NCBI GenBank assembly: GCA_020638675.1
Contig: JACKID010000001.1
Coordinates: 1,798,001 to 1,862,000, forward strand
From: Planctomycetota bacterium
Lineage (GTDB): Bacteria; Planctomycetota; UBA8742; UBA2392
Length of the DNA stretch: 64,000 nt
Direction: 5' to 3'
The notes beneath the pieces are model-generated. The model did no database searches. It worked only from the letters and a program-made list of their open reading frames with translations, and was not told where the DNA came from. The translations under genes and the position numbers were made by a program. How positions within the stretch are numbered: the first letter of the stretch is position 1; each line of letters opens with the position of its first letter. Positions 1 to 8,814 of this stretch are shown in pieces.

Positions 1-8
1 TCATCACG

Positions 9-65
9 TAGCATGGGTGCCCTCACCCATGTCGAGGCAGCACACGGGTGAGGGGCACCTAGCTA
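9..65. repeat. REP/BIME-like palindromic element 1
   Basis: The sequence shows a perfect 8-bp stem (positions 12-19 with 24-31, 4-base loop). A larger imperfect inverted repeat pairs about 15-28 with 46-60, with one bulged base, and TAGC at 9-12 pairs with GCTA at 62-65. It lies just downstream of the LON-domain gene's stop codon and begins with TAGCAT, as does the element at 59027. There is no T-run, so it looks more like a REP element than a terminator. Whether it is multicopy cannot be judged inside one window. Confidence 0.5.
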
Positions 66-66
66 C

Positions 67-747
67 TCAGTTCACCGGCGGCGCGTCGTCGAGATGCAGC
101 GGCTTCTCGGGTGCAACTCCCGCCATCCTTTCGAGCTGACTGATCGTTCTCGCCGCGCGTTCGATCACGTTGCGTGTCTGCATCTGTTGCAGCTTGAACT
201 CCGGCGGGAACGGCAGGTAGCCGCAGATCATGTCCACCAGCGGCCCCAGGTCGACGTGCTCGGCGAGCATGCCGCGAAACTTGTCGGCCTGCTCGCGCAG
301 CAGGGCCAGCGCGAGCGCCTTGACCTCGACGCTCAGGTTGCGCTCCCAGCTTCCTTCGGGGGCGGGACGGATGTCTGTGTACCACTCCGCGCCGAACACA
401 CGATAGCCGCGAATGATGGAGTTCTCGTGGGTGAGGCGCACGCGCCCGATGCCGCGCAGCACAAGCGCAAAACGCCCGTCCGGCATGCGCGAGTATTCTG
501 TGATGCGCCCGACGCCGGCGTAGCGGTGCACAGGCGGCTCACCCAGCGTTTCGTTGGTGCTCTTTTCGGACAGTGTCCCCATCGCGAAGCAATGTTCGCT
601 TTGCGGCTTCTTGAGCGTGTCTTCCATGAGCGCGCGGTAGCGGTCTTCGAAGATATGCAGCGGAAGCTGGGTGTGCGGAAACAGCGTGATGCCCGGCAGG
701 GGAAACACCGGGATGCCATGGCTGATTTCCGGCAGTTCGTCAGTCAT
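67..747 (-). CDS. Stand-alone LON substrate-binding domain protein
   Basis: This 226-residue protein carries the PUA-like N-terminal domain of Lon proteases. The hallmark stretch IPVFPLPG lies at residues 12-19, followed by LPLHIFEDRYRAL, and the rest of the domain fills the protein. The AAA+ ATPase and Ser-Lys protease domains of Lon are absent, so it cannot be a protease by itself. Family members of this size are usually called Lon N-domain or peptidase S16 proteins and their role is poorly known; substrate recognition is an inference. The start at 747 is chosen because homology begins there, and upstream in-frame sequence is read-through of the neighbouring gene. It overlaps the upstream gene by 8 bases, so the two are probably co-transcribed. 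Confidence 0.85.
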   Translation of the reverse strand: MTDELPEISHGIPVFPLPGITLFPHTQLPLHIFEDRYRALMEDTLKKPQSEHCFAMGTLSEKSTNETLGEPPVHRYAGVGRITEYSRMPDGRFALVLRGIGRVRLTHENSIIRGYRVFGAEWYTDIRPAPEGSWERNLSVEVKALALALLREQADKFRGMLAEHVDLGPLVDMICGYLPFPPEFKLQQMQTRNVIERAARTISQLERMAGVAPEKPLHLDDAPPVN

Positions 748-1144
748 CCTTCTTTCGGATGTAGAGTGCCCGGCCCTTCTTGTAGACCTCGACCAGACCC
801 AGCTTCTCGAGGATCGGCGGGAAATAGCTGGCGAGGTTTCCGTGCGTGCTGAAGCTGCGCAGGAACTCTTCCAGCGTGTCGGGCTCAGGGAAAGTCTCCG
901 CGCGGCACGGGCCGAGGCGCACCTCACCCATGCGCTCAATGTAGGACATGGCCTCGCGCAGCACGCGATCACGCTCCCACAGCACGACGTTGGCTTCGTT
1001 TTCGAAGTCGCCCATCCGCTTGCGGAAGCCGACGAAGCAGTGAATGTCGCCGTCGCGCTCCAGCACATAGAACGGCTTCTTCATGCCGCAGGTCTGGTAG
1101 TCGCCTGCGATCGGTTGTTTCAATGCGTCTTCAATGCTCGGCAC
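740..1144 (-). CDS. Hypothetical protein paired with the LON-domain gene
   Basis: This 134-residue protein is not recognised. It has no signal peptide or membrane segment and looks soluble and mixed alpha/beta. Visible features are a start MPSIEDALKQPIAG, a stretch of short hydrophobic strands around FYVLERDGDIHCFVGF, and a basic C-terminus ending KKGRALYIRKKDD. It overlaps the downstream LON-domain gene by 8 bases on the same strand, which points to translational coupling and a shared job. It is divergent from the importer operon that starts at 1227, so 1145-1226 should hold both promoters. Confidence 0.7.
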   Translation of the reverse strand: MPSIEDALKQPIAGDYQTCGMKKPFYVLERDGDIHCFVGFRKRMGDFENEANVVLWERDRVLREAMSYIERMGEVRLGPCRAETFPEPDTLEEFLRSFSTHGNLASYFPPILEKLGLVEVYKKGRALYIRKKDD

Positions 1145-1226
1145 GTCTGGTCTCCTGGGAGGAGTCTACCAAGCCGAAGCTTTCAAACCACGCGCCGCCG
1201 GGCTAGCTTGTGATCAGGAGGCAGCC

Positions 1227-2393
1227 ATGAAGACGCTCATTTCGATTCTTTTCGCCACGGCGACCATGCTGGCCGGCGGGCGAGTAGACCCGGCGCCACC
1301 CCCGCCGCCGCCCAAGATCAAGGTCGGATTGATCGTAAGTACCACTGGCGCACTCGCCAGCTTCGGCAGCGACACGAAGAACGGCGTGGACCTGGCAGTG
1401 CAGGAAATCAACAAGGCCGGAGGCATCGGAGGGCAGGAGATAGAGATCGTTTTTCAGGACTGCGCCAGCAAGCCTGAAGAGGCGGAGTCGGCAGCGAAAG
1501 TGCTGACCGCAAAGAAGAAGGTCGTTGCCTGCATCGGCTGTGTAGCGTCCGGTCTGACGCTCGCGGCTGGCCCGGTGTTTCAGAAAGCCGGGGTGCCGTT
1601 GATCAGCCCAACGGCAACGAATCCTACGGTCACCCAGCAGGGCAAGATGATCTTTCGTGGTTGCTTCATGGACGACTTCCAGGGTGAAGGCATCGCGGTC
1701 TATGCCTTCAGCGATATGAAGGCCAAGACAGCGGCGATCCTGAGCAACCAGGATGATGCCTACAGCACCGCGCTGGCCGGGTTCTTCAAGGACAAGTTCA
1801 TTGAGCTGGGCGGCAAAATCGTGTCGGAACGGTCCTTCCGTTACACCGCTGAAGACTACTCCACCGAGATCTCGGCGATCAAGGCAGCCGCACCGGACGT
1901 CGTTTTCGCACCCGTCTACTACAACGATCTGCTGGCCATCGCCAAGCAATCCAAGAAACTTGAGTACGAGCCGAAACTGCTGGGCAGCGACGGCTGGGAA
2001 AGCAGGCAATTACTGGCCGAAGATGCGGTGGGGGTCGAGGACTCGGTGTTTGCCAACCACTTCTGTACCGGGCAGGGTCAGGAGGCAAAGGCGTTTGCCG
2101 CGTCCTACCAGAAGGAGTATGGCGAAGAGCCCAGCTCACTCGCCGCCCTGGGCTACGATACCGTCTGCATGCTCGCCTCTGCGCTGGCGGACGCGGCGAC
2201 TGCGGATGGAGACAAGATTGCCGAGGCACTCGGCGCACTAAAAGAGTTCAACGGCGTGACGGGCAAGAACATTCGAATGGGCAAGGATCGCAACCCGGAG
2301 AAACCGCTCGTCATGGTGAAGATCCAGAAGGGCGAGTTCGCCTTCGTGCGCGAACTGACGTACGAGGAAGTGCGCCCGCCCAAGAAGAAGTGA
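1227..2393 (+). CDS. Branched-chain amino-acid-type ABC importer, substrate-binding protein 1
   Basis: This 388-residue exported protein belongs to the LivK/Peripla_BP_6 family. After a hydrophobic leader and a proline run (residues 23-30) comes the typical start KVGLIVSTTG, then NGVDLAVQEINKAGG and the hinge segments SPTATNPTVTQQG. The start at 1227 has an ideal AGGAGG-type ribosome site (about 1216-1222). It is the first gene of the operon and is closely related to the next gene, so this is a tandem duplication. The leader reads LAGG where a lipobox would read LAGC, so it may have lost lipid anchoring, unlike its paralogue. The ligand is likely a branched-chain amino acid or related compound, but the substrate cannot be read from sequence. 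Confidence 0.9.
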   Translation: MKTLISILFATATMLAGGRVDPAPPPPPPKIKVGLIVSTTGALASFGSDTKNGVDLAVQEINKAGGIGGQEIEIVFQDCASKPEEAESAAKVLTAKKKVVACIGCVASGLTLAAGPVFQKAGVPLISPTATNPTVTQQGKMIFRGCFMDDFQGEGIAVYAFSDMKAKTAAILSNQDDAYSTALAGFFKDKFIELGGKIVSERSFRYTAEDYSTEISAIKAAAPDVVFAPVYYNDLLAIAKQSKKLEYEPKLLGSDGWESRQLLAEDAVGVEDSVFANHFCTGQGQEAKAFAASYQKEYGEEPSSLAALGYDTVCMLASALADAATADGDKIAEALGALKEFNGVTGKNIRMGKDRNPEKPLVMVKIQKGEFAFVRELTYEEVRPPKKK

Positions 2394-2409
2394 GCCCCGT
2401 CAAAAAAGC

Positions 2410-2437
2410 TTGTGAGCGGGCGGGTTATGGCTATTCT
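2410..2437 (+). promoter_or_regulatory. Candidate sigma70-type promoter before second binding-protein gene
   Basis: TTGTGA at 2410-2415 and TATTCT at 2432-2437 are separated by 16 bases, in the 103-base gap between the two binding-protein genes. This could give the second binding protein and permease genes their own transcription start. The match is by eye only. Confidence 0.3.
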
Positions 2438-2496
2438 CGCGCCGATTCCGGGCCGGCATTGGTCGGCCGTTGACCGAGACAATTGAGGAGCGAGCG

Positions 2497-3675
2497 ATGC
2501 GGACAGCATTGACTCTATTGATCGCATTGGGCGCGGTGTTGGCGCTCAGCCTGACGGCATGCAAGAAGGAAGACAACTCGGCCGGGACCAGCGGCGTCAC
2601 CGACGACACCGTGAAAATCGGGCTGTTCGTCAGCACGACCGGAGACTATGCCACGTTCGGAGGCGACACCAAGAACGGTGTCGACCTAGCCGTAGAGGAG
2701 ATCAACGCGGCCGGCGGCATCAATGGCAAGAAGATCGACCTGAAATTCCAGGACACTGCCAGCAAGCCCGAAGAGGGTGGCTCCGCGGCAGTGAAGCTCG
2801 CCACTCAGGAGAACGTACTTGTCGCAATGGGTGCCGTGGCGTCCGGCATCAGCCTTAGCGCAGCGCCGGTGTTTCAGAAGAACGGCATCCCAATGATCTC
2901 ACCGTCGAGCACAAACCCGACGGTTACGCAACAGGGTGACCAGATCTTCCGCATCTGCTTCCTTGATGACTTCCAGGGCGCGGCCTGCGCCGTGTTTGCG
3001 CGCAAGGACCTTAAGAAGGAAAAGGCGGCCATCCTGATGAACCAGGACGACGCCTACAGCACCGGCCTCGGCAAGTTCTTCAAGGCGAAGTTCGAGAAAC
3101 TGGGCGGCAAGGTTGTGGCGGAAGAATCTTTCAAAGCCAAAACGAGTGAATTCAACACCCAGATCACCAACATCAAGAACGCTAATCCGGACATCATCTT
3201 CGTGCCGGCCTACTACAACGACGTGGCGCTGATCGGCAAGCAGTTCCGCTCGCAGGGCGTGGATGTCCCGCTGCTCGGCGGCGACGGTTGGGAAAGCGGC
3301 AAGTTGATCCCGAACGCAGGTCCGGGCACTCTGGACGGCTGCTACTTCGGTAACCACTACAGCCAGGCCGACGACCGCGAAGTGGTGAAGAACTTTGTTG
3401 CCAACTACAAGAAGAAGTACGGCGAAGCGCCGTCCAGCCTTGCCGCGCTCGGTTATGACGACGTCTATGTGGCAAAGAAGGCAATTGAGAACGCTGGCGC
3501 TTTCGACCGCGCCAAGATTCGCGAAGCTCTGGCGAACCTGAAGGACTTTGAGGGTGTAACCGGCAAGTTCAGCATCGACGAGAACCGCAACGCCCGCAAG
3601 CCGATCAGCATGCTGAAGATCGAAGGCGAGAAGTTTAACCTGGTCCGGCAGATTCAGCCGGGCGAAGTGGAATAG
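2497..3675 (+). CDS. Branched-chain amino-acid-type ABC importer, substrate-binding lipoprotein 2
   Basis: This 392-residue LivK-family protein has a clear lipoprotein signal: a hydrophobic leader ending in LTAC, with the cysteine followed by KKED. The mature protein begins KIGLFVSTTG and keeps the same blocks as its upstream paralogue (NGVDLAVEEINAAGG, FQDTASKPEE, NQDDAYSTGLGKFFK, GGDGWESGKL). The ATG at 2497 follows a GAGGAGCGAG stretch; an earlier TTG would disrupt the signal peptide. It probably delivers substrate from the periplasm to the LivHM permease encoded immediately downstream. Two similar binding proteins for one permease usually mean a broadened substrate range, which is inferred here. 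Confidence 0.92.
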   Translation: MRTALTLLIALGAVLALSLTACKKEDNSAGTSGVTDDTVKIGLFVSTTGDYATFGGDTKNGVDLAVEEINAAGGINGKKIDLKFQDTASKPEEGGSAAVKLATQENVLVAMGAVASGISLSAAPVFQKNGIPMISPSSTNPTVTQQGDQIFRICFLDDFQGAACAVFARKDLKKEKAAILMNQDDAYSTGLGKFFKAKFEKLGGKVVAEESFKAKTSEFNTQITNIKNANPDIIFVPAYYNDVALIGKQFRSQGVDVPLLGGDGWESGKLIPNAGPGTLDGCYFGNHYSQADDREVVKNFVANYKKKYGEAPSSLAALGYDDVYVAKKAIENAGAFDRAKIREALANLKDFEGVTGKFSIDENRNARKPISMLKIEGEKFNLVRQIQPGEVE

Positions 3676-3740
3676 GCCAAACCGGATTCAGCCACAGATG
3701 CCGGGGCCCGCGCGGTTCCGGCATCATCATTGGAGGCTGT

Positions 3741-4694
3741 TTGCTGCCGCTGCTGGAAACCGAGGCACCCGGAATCACTGCGGAGTTGATTCTGCAGCAG
3801 GTCGCCAATGGCGTGGCCAAGGGCAGCGTGTACGCGTTGATCGCCGTAGGCTACACGATGGTGTACGGCGTGCTGCAGCTCATCAACTTCGCCCACGGCG
3901 AAGTCTACATGCTGGGCGCGTATTTCTCGTACTACCCGGCCAAGTGGTTCGGCTACGTCCCGGAGACGGGCGAGAAACCGAAAGTACCGCTGTATCTGAT
4001 AGGCGCGCTGTTTGTCGGCTCCATGGCGGCCTGTGCTGCCGTTGGCATGTTGATTGAGCGGCTTGCCTACCGGCCGTTGCGTAACTCCAGCCGCCTAGCT
4101 GCGCTGATCACCGCGATCGGCGTTTCGCTGTTCCTGCAGAACGCGGGGCAGATGGTGTTCGGCGCTGACCCGAAGGGTTTTCCGGTATTCATGGACCAGG
4201 AGTCGGTTCCGCTGGGTCCGATTGAACTCGCAAACACGAAGCTGGTGATCATCGTAGTCGCGGCGATCATGATGACCGGGCTGCACCTGTTCGTTCAGAG
4301 GACCAAACCCGGCGCAGCCATGCGCGCCTGCAGCTTCGATATGCGCACCGCCCGCCTCATGGGCGTAAATGTCGACCGCACCGTGGCGATGACGTTTGCA
4401 CTTGGCAGCGCCATGGCCGCTGTCGGCGGCGTGCTGGTGGCGATGGACCAGCCGCGCCTGACCCCGCTGATGGGCCTGATGATGGGCTTGAAGGCGTTTA
4501 TTGCGGCGGTGCTGGGTGGCATCGGCAGCATCCCCGGCGCCGCGTTGGGCGGACTGGTACTCGGCGTAGCCGAGTCCGTCGTCGGCACCTGGAGCACGAC
4601 CTACGCCGAGGCCGTGGCCTTCATCGTCCTCATTCTCGTCCTTCTCGTGAAGCCGTCTGGTCTGCTGGGCAAGTCCGGCCGGGAGAAGGTCTGA
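3741..4694 (+). CDS. livH: Branched-chain amino-acid ABC transporter permease LivH
   Basis: This 317-residue integral membrane permease belongs to the LivH family. Diagnostic segments are ANGVAKGSVYALIAVGYTMV near the N-terminus, LINFAHGEVYMLGAY, and AVLGGIGSIPGAALGG near the C-terminus. A TTG start at 3741 is preferred because GGAGG lies 5 bases upstream and homology starts at once. The insertion around residues 70-90 (WFGYVPETGEKPKVP) is a small periplasmic or cytoplasmic loop. The stop codon overlaps the next start by one base (TGATG), so LivH and LivM should be translated as a coupled pair forming the translocation channel. Confidence 0.93.
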   Translation: MLPLLETEAPGITAELILQQVANGVAKGSVYALIAVGYTMVYGVLQLINFAHGEVYMLGAYFSYYPAKWFGYVPETGEKPKVPLYLIGALFVGSMAACAAVGMLIERLAYRPLRNSSRLAALITAIGVSLFLQNAGQMVFGADPKGFPVFMDQESVPLGPIELANTKLVIIVVAAIMMTGLHLFVQRTKPGAAMRACSFDMRTARLMGVNVDRTVAMTFALGSAMAAVGGVLVAMDQPRLTPLMGLMMGLKAFIAAVLGGIGSIPGAALGGLVLGVAESVVGTWSTTYAEAVAFIVLILVLLVKPSGLLGKSGREKV

Positions 4695-5719
4695 TGGGTC
4701 GGATGATCGGCATTCTGGTGGTCTCGCTCGCCGTCGTCTTGGGCGTGAACTGGTTTCTGGATTCGTACATCGACCAGTACGTCGTGCGCGTGATCAACAT
4801 GTGCGGCATCTCCATCATCCTCGCGGTGAGCTTGAACGTGATCAACGGGCTGTGCGGACAGTTCAGCCTGGGCCATGCAGGATTCATGGCGATTGGCGCA
4901 TACGTTTCGGCCTGGTTCACAACGACCCTGCGTTACTTCGACGAAGCACAGGCCAAGTACGTCGCCATTGAGCCGATGTTCAGCAGCCAGTGGGGTTTTG
5001 TTCCGGCGCTGATCGTAGGTGGGATTGCGGCGGCCATCGCGGGTGCAGTCGTGGGCATTCCCACACTCCGCCTGAAGGGTGACTACCTTGCGATCGCCAC
5101 TCTCGGATTCGGCGAGATCGTGACCATCATGATCACGAACTTTGAGACGATCGGTGGTGCCAACGGGCTGCCCGGCTTGCCGGCCTACAGCAACACATTC
5201 TGGATCTTTGCGTTCGTCGTGATTGTGGTGATGTTCAGCTGGTACCTGCAGCGCAGCACCTTTGGCCGGGCGCTGATCGCAATCCGCGAGAATGAGCTGG
5301 CCGCAGAGGTGATGGGCATTTCCGCGTCGCGCATGAAGGTGATGGCGTTCATCTACGGCGCGTTCTTTGCCGGCATCGCGGGCGGACTGCTTGGGCACCT
5401 GCTGCAGACCATCAGTCCCGCCACGTTCAATTTCATGAAATCGATTGAAGTGGTGGTGATGCTGGTGCTCGGCGGGTTGGGCAGTATGACAGGCGCCATT
5501 GTCGGGGCGATTGTCTTGACCGCTTTGCCGGAAGCGCTGCGTGACGTGGAGTCTGAAATCGGCCTCGTGGGCGTCCGCATGGTCGCCTATGCACTTGTGC
5601 TCATCCTGCTGATGATCTTCCGCCCGCAGGGGATCTTTGGCCAGAAGGAGCTGTCGCTGAAGCTGCTTGGACGGCTGATCCCGGGGCGCAAGTCCGGGAA
5701 CGCGGGGGGCGAGGAATGA
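4694..5719 (+). CDS. livM: Branched-chain amino-acid ABC transporter permease LivM
   Basis: This 341-residue multi-span permease is the partner of LivH. Typical LivM blocks are visible: AVSLNVINGLCGQFSLGHAG, PTLRLKGDYLAIATLGFGEI and the EAA-like segment ENELAAEVMGI, followed by FYGAFFAGIAGGL-type helices. The C-terminus runs into a basic, glycine-rich tail (GRKSGNAGGEE). It overlaps livH by one base and livG by four (ATGA), so it sits in the middle of a tightly coupled operon. Confidence 0.93.
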   Translation: MGRMIGILVVSLAVVLGVNWFLDSYIDQYVVRVINMCGISIILAVSLNVINGLCGQFSLGHAGFMAIGAYVSAWFTTTLRYFDEAQAKYVAIEPMFSSQWGFVPALIVGGIAAAIAGAVVGIPTLRLKGDYLAIATLGFGEIVTIMITNFETIGGANGLPGLPAYSNTFWIFAFVVIVVMFSWYLQRSTFGRALIAIRENELAAEVMGISASRMKVMAFIYGAFFAGIAGGLLGHLLQTISPATFNFMKSIEVVVMLVLGGLGSMTGAIVGAIVLTALPEALRDVESEIGLVGVRMVAYALVLILLMIFRPQGIFGQKELSLKLLGRLIPGRKSGNAGGEE

Positions 5720-6480
5720 CGTCCTTGCTCGCGACGGAAGATCTGACCATTCGCTTCGGCGGGCTCACTGCCGTGGACGGTTTCTGCCTGAAAGTTCACG
5801 AGGGCGAGCTGTTCGGGTTGATCGGGCCGAACGGCGCCGGCAAGACCACCGTGTTCAACATGCTGACCGGCGTGTACTTGCCGTCGGAAGGCACGGTGCA
5901 CTGCGACGGGCGACTGGTGAACGGGATGAACCCGGTGCAGGTTGCGCGGCTGGGTGTCTCGCGAACGTTCCAGAACATTCGCCTGTTCGACGAGCTCAGT
6001 GTGCTTGAGAACGCCATGACCGGCGCGCACCAGCATTCCAAGATCAACTTGTTCGACTCGCTGTTTCGCACGCCTCGCCACTACCGTGAAGAGAAACGGC
6101 AGCGCGACATCGCGTACAGGCTGCTTGAGTTCATGGGGCTGGAGGATCGCGCCGGGCTGGCCGCCAAGCAGCTGCCCTATGGCCACCGCCGCAAGCTTGA
6201 GATCGCGCGGGCCCTGGCGACGGAGCCCAAGCTGATCTGCCTGGATGAGCCCGCGGCCGGCATGAACACCGGCGAGAAGGCCGAGCTGTCGGCGTTGATC
6301 CGCAAAATCCGCGACGAGCTGAAGGTGACCGTGCTGCTGATCGAGCACGACATGAAGCTGGTGATGGGGATTTGCGAGCGCATCCAGGTGCTCGACTACG
6401 GCAAGACCATCGCGCTCGGCACGCCGAAGGAAATTCAGAACGACCCCAAGGTCATCGAAGCCTACCTGGGGGGCGAATAG
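5716..6480 (+). CDS. livG: Branched-chain amino-acid ABC transporter ATP-binding protein LivG
   Basis: This 254-residue ABC ATPase drives the LivHM channel from the cytoplasm. Walker A is GPNGAGKTT at residues 37-45. The family-specific signature is LPYGHRRKLEIARAL rather than a standard LSGGQ, Walker B is LICLDEPAAGM, and the switch histidine lies in LLIEHDMKLV. The LivG-type FRTFQN-like block is present as VSRTFQNIRLF. It overlaps livM by four bases and is followed directly by livF with no gap. Confidence 0.95.
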   Translation: MTSLLATEDLTIRFGGLTAVDGFCLKVHEGELFGLIGPNGAGKTTVFNMLTGVYLPSEGTVHCDGRLVNGMNPVQVARLGVSRTFQNIRLFDELSVLENAMTGAHQHSKINLFDSLFRTPRHYREEKRQRDIAYRLLEFMGLEDRAGLAAKQLPYGHRRKLEIARALATEPKLICLDEPAAGMNTGEKAELSALIRKIRDELKVTVLLIEHDMKLVMGICERIQVLDYGKTIALGTPKEIQNDPKVIEAYLGGE

Positions 6481-7200
<720 letters not shown>

Positions 7201-7206
7201 TTGCGC

Positions 7207-7262
7207 ATCCGCAATAGCCTGAGTCCGCAATCGCCGTGAAGCGAGGCGACGTTATTGCGGAT
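7207..7262 (+). terminator. Large inverted repeat after livF, possible terminator
   Basis: A perfect 10-bp inverted repeat pairs 7207-7216 with 7253-7262. It encloses a smaller 5-bp stem (7231-7235 with 7245-7249) and a direct repeat CCGCAAT (7209 and 7225). It lies seven bases after the livF stop and is followed by TTGTATTT, so it may end the operon. The 36-base loop makes it atypical. Confidence 0.4.
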
Positions 7263-7348
7263 TTGTATTTGGGCGTAATCCGGGTACTTTATAGGTGGCC
7301 CGCGTGGGGCCGGTCTCCCCGATCTCCAAAGCCCCTTGGAGAAACTGT

Positions 7349-8026
7349 ATGACCCGCATGTTTCAGACAGCCGTCATGGTTCTGCTGATCGGCCTGATCT
7401 CCGCGCCGCTGCTGGCCGGTGACGATGAGGCCACCTACCGCAAGATTGAGTCGCAGCTTGAAAGCACCACCATCGACACGCTGGCATACGAAGAAGCCGA
7501 CGTTACCGAAGTGGTGGCCGACATCGCCAAGAAGGCGCGTGTCACGATCGTCATCGACAAGAAGGCGCTGGAGGACGTGGATGAAGACGCCCGCGTCATC
7601 ACGCTGGAGCTGGCCGACGTCAAGGCGATGAACGCGCTGAACATCATCATCGACCAGATCGGGCTGTTCAAGTCCTACAAGAACGGCGTCCTGTACATCA
7701 CCAGCGAAGAAAAGGCGCAGCAGTCGACGATCACCAAGACCTACGACGTGCGCGACATTACGGTGGTCATCAAGGACTTCCCGGCGCCGAAGCTGCGCCT
7801 CAAGCCCGCCGATGACAACGACGGCGGCCCGGTGATCGACTTCCCCAACGAGGACAAGATTGTCGAGACCGACGACATCGTCGAGATGATCGAGGACACG
7901 ATTACCGCCGACTGGGGCGGTAGCGCCAGCGTGACCGTCATCAAGGGCCAGCTGATCGTTCGCGCGCCGCGCAACGTTCACAAGGAAGTGGCCGACCTGC
8001 TGGATCAGCTTCGCAGTGCAAAGTAA
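7349..8026 (+). CDS. Exported protein with STN/secretin-N-like domain
   Basis: This 225-residue protein has an N-terminal signal peptide (hydrophobic FQTAVMVLLIGLISAPLLAG) and no other membrane segment. Residues about 45-125 (ADVTEVVADIAKKARVTIVID, then a strand pattern ending NGVLYITSEE) match the short N-terminal domain found in secretins and TonB receptors. A second alpha/beta part ends with VIKGQLIVRAP, typical of N-domain folds too. No pore-forming secretin domain follows, so it is a free-standing periplasmic domain protein. The ATG at 7349 has GGAGA at 7338-7342 with good spacing. A strong terminator follows, so it is monocistronic. Confidence 0.65.
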   Translation: MTRMFQTAVMVLLIGLISAPLLAGDDEATYRKIESQLESTTIDTLAYEEADVTEVVADIAKKARVTIVIDKKALEDVDEDARVITLELADVKAMNALNIIIDQIGLFKSYKNGVLYITSEEKAQQSTITKTYDVRDITVVIKDFPAPKLRLKPADDNDGGPVIDFPNEDKIVETDDIVEMIEDTITADWGGSASVTVIKGQLIVRAPRNVHKEVADLLDQLRSAK

Positions 8027-8043
8027 GGCTGGGCACAGCAAGA

Positions 8044-8073
8044 AGAGGCCGCCTCCGGGCGGCCTTTTCTGTT
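8044..8073 (+). terminator. Rho-independent terminator
   Basis: An 8-bp GC stem (8046-8053 with 8058-8065), a TCCG loop and a following TTTTCTGTT tract end the STN-domain gene. Confidence 0.85.
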
Positions 8074-8109
8074 GGCAGACAAGCGTTGGGCGAGTGCTAA
8101 TATCCCGCC

Positions 8110-8814
8110 ATGCCGGACGACGCAGAAGACAACTCCGCGACTGGGCCCAAGCCCGACACAAGCTTTGAGCAGTCCCACAAAGAGACGCGTCGCGCGCAGT
8201 GGGTGCTGAACATCCTGGTGGTGTTCAGCGCAGTGGCCGGCTCGCTGTTCTTCTTTTATGTGCTGTACACGATCCAGCTTTTCGGCGGCAAGGACGCCCC
8301 GCCCGTGAACCTGCCGACCAGCTCCGCCGGGGCAAAGCTGGGGCTGCTTGTCGGCGAGGACGCTGGCACCGGGCTCAACGTCGTGCTGCGCGACGTCGAC
8401 GAAGCGCCGGAGTACCGCGAAAAGCTGTCCGAGGTGATGCGCAAGGACGCGGGCATCAGCGCTCCCGGACGCCTGTACCTGTTGATCATCCGCAATGATG
8501 GCAAAGCAGCAGCCAGCGTGAACGCGACTCGCTTCAGCGTGCGCGACGGGGGCGGCAAACAATGGATGGTGCAGTGGCTCGAGCAGGCCGCGAAGCCCGA
8601 AGCCGCGACGCCCATGGGCAAGCTTCGTCTGGGCCAGTCCAGCCACAATTTCGACCTCGCCACGGGCGCAGAGCGCCAGTTGTATGTGTTTATCCCGGCC
8701 GCGGGCGACGCTTCGCCTCCGCCGGCTGAAGAGCTGGTCACGGGAACGCTCACGATTGCGGGCGGGCCCGAGATCAGCCTTACCCACACCGAACTGAAAG
8801 CCGCGCTGCAATGA
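8110..8814 (+). CDS. Membrane-anchored hypothetical protein
   Basis: This 234-residue protein has a 30-residue polar N-terminus, one transmembrane helix (about residues 31-55, VLNILVVFSAVAGSLFFFYV) and an extracytoplasmic domain of about 180 residues. That domain is strand-rich, with RLYLLIIRNDGKAAASVNAT and QLYVFIPAAG, resembling an immunoglobulin-like or DUF4352-type beta-sandwich. I cannot name the family with confidence. It overlaps the Nudix gene by four bases (ATGA), so the two are translationally coupled, although no functional link is obvious. Confidence 0.65.
   Translation: MPDDAEDNSATGPKPDTSFEQSHKETRRAQWVLNILVVFSAVAGSLFFFYVLYTIQLFGGKDAPPVNLPTSSAGAKLGLLVGEDAGTGLNVVLRDVDEAPEYREKLSEVMRKDAGISAPGRLYLLIIRNDGKAAASVNATRFSVRDGGGKQWMVQWLEQAAKPEAATPMGKLRLGQSSHNFDLATGAERQLYVFIPAAGDASPPPAEELVTGTLTIAGGPEISLTHTELKAALQ

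Noticed and set aside
67..1068. Extended start of the LON-domain protein
   Set aside because: The extra N-terminal 107 residues lie in another frame of the upstream gene and have no homology-like pattern.
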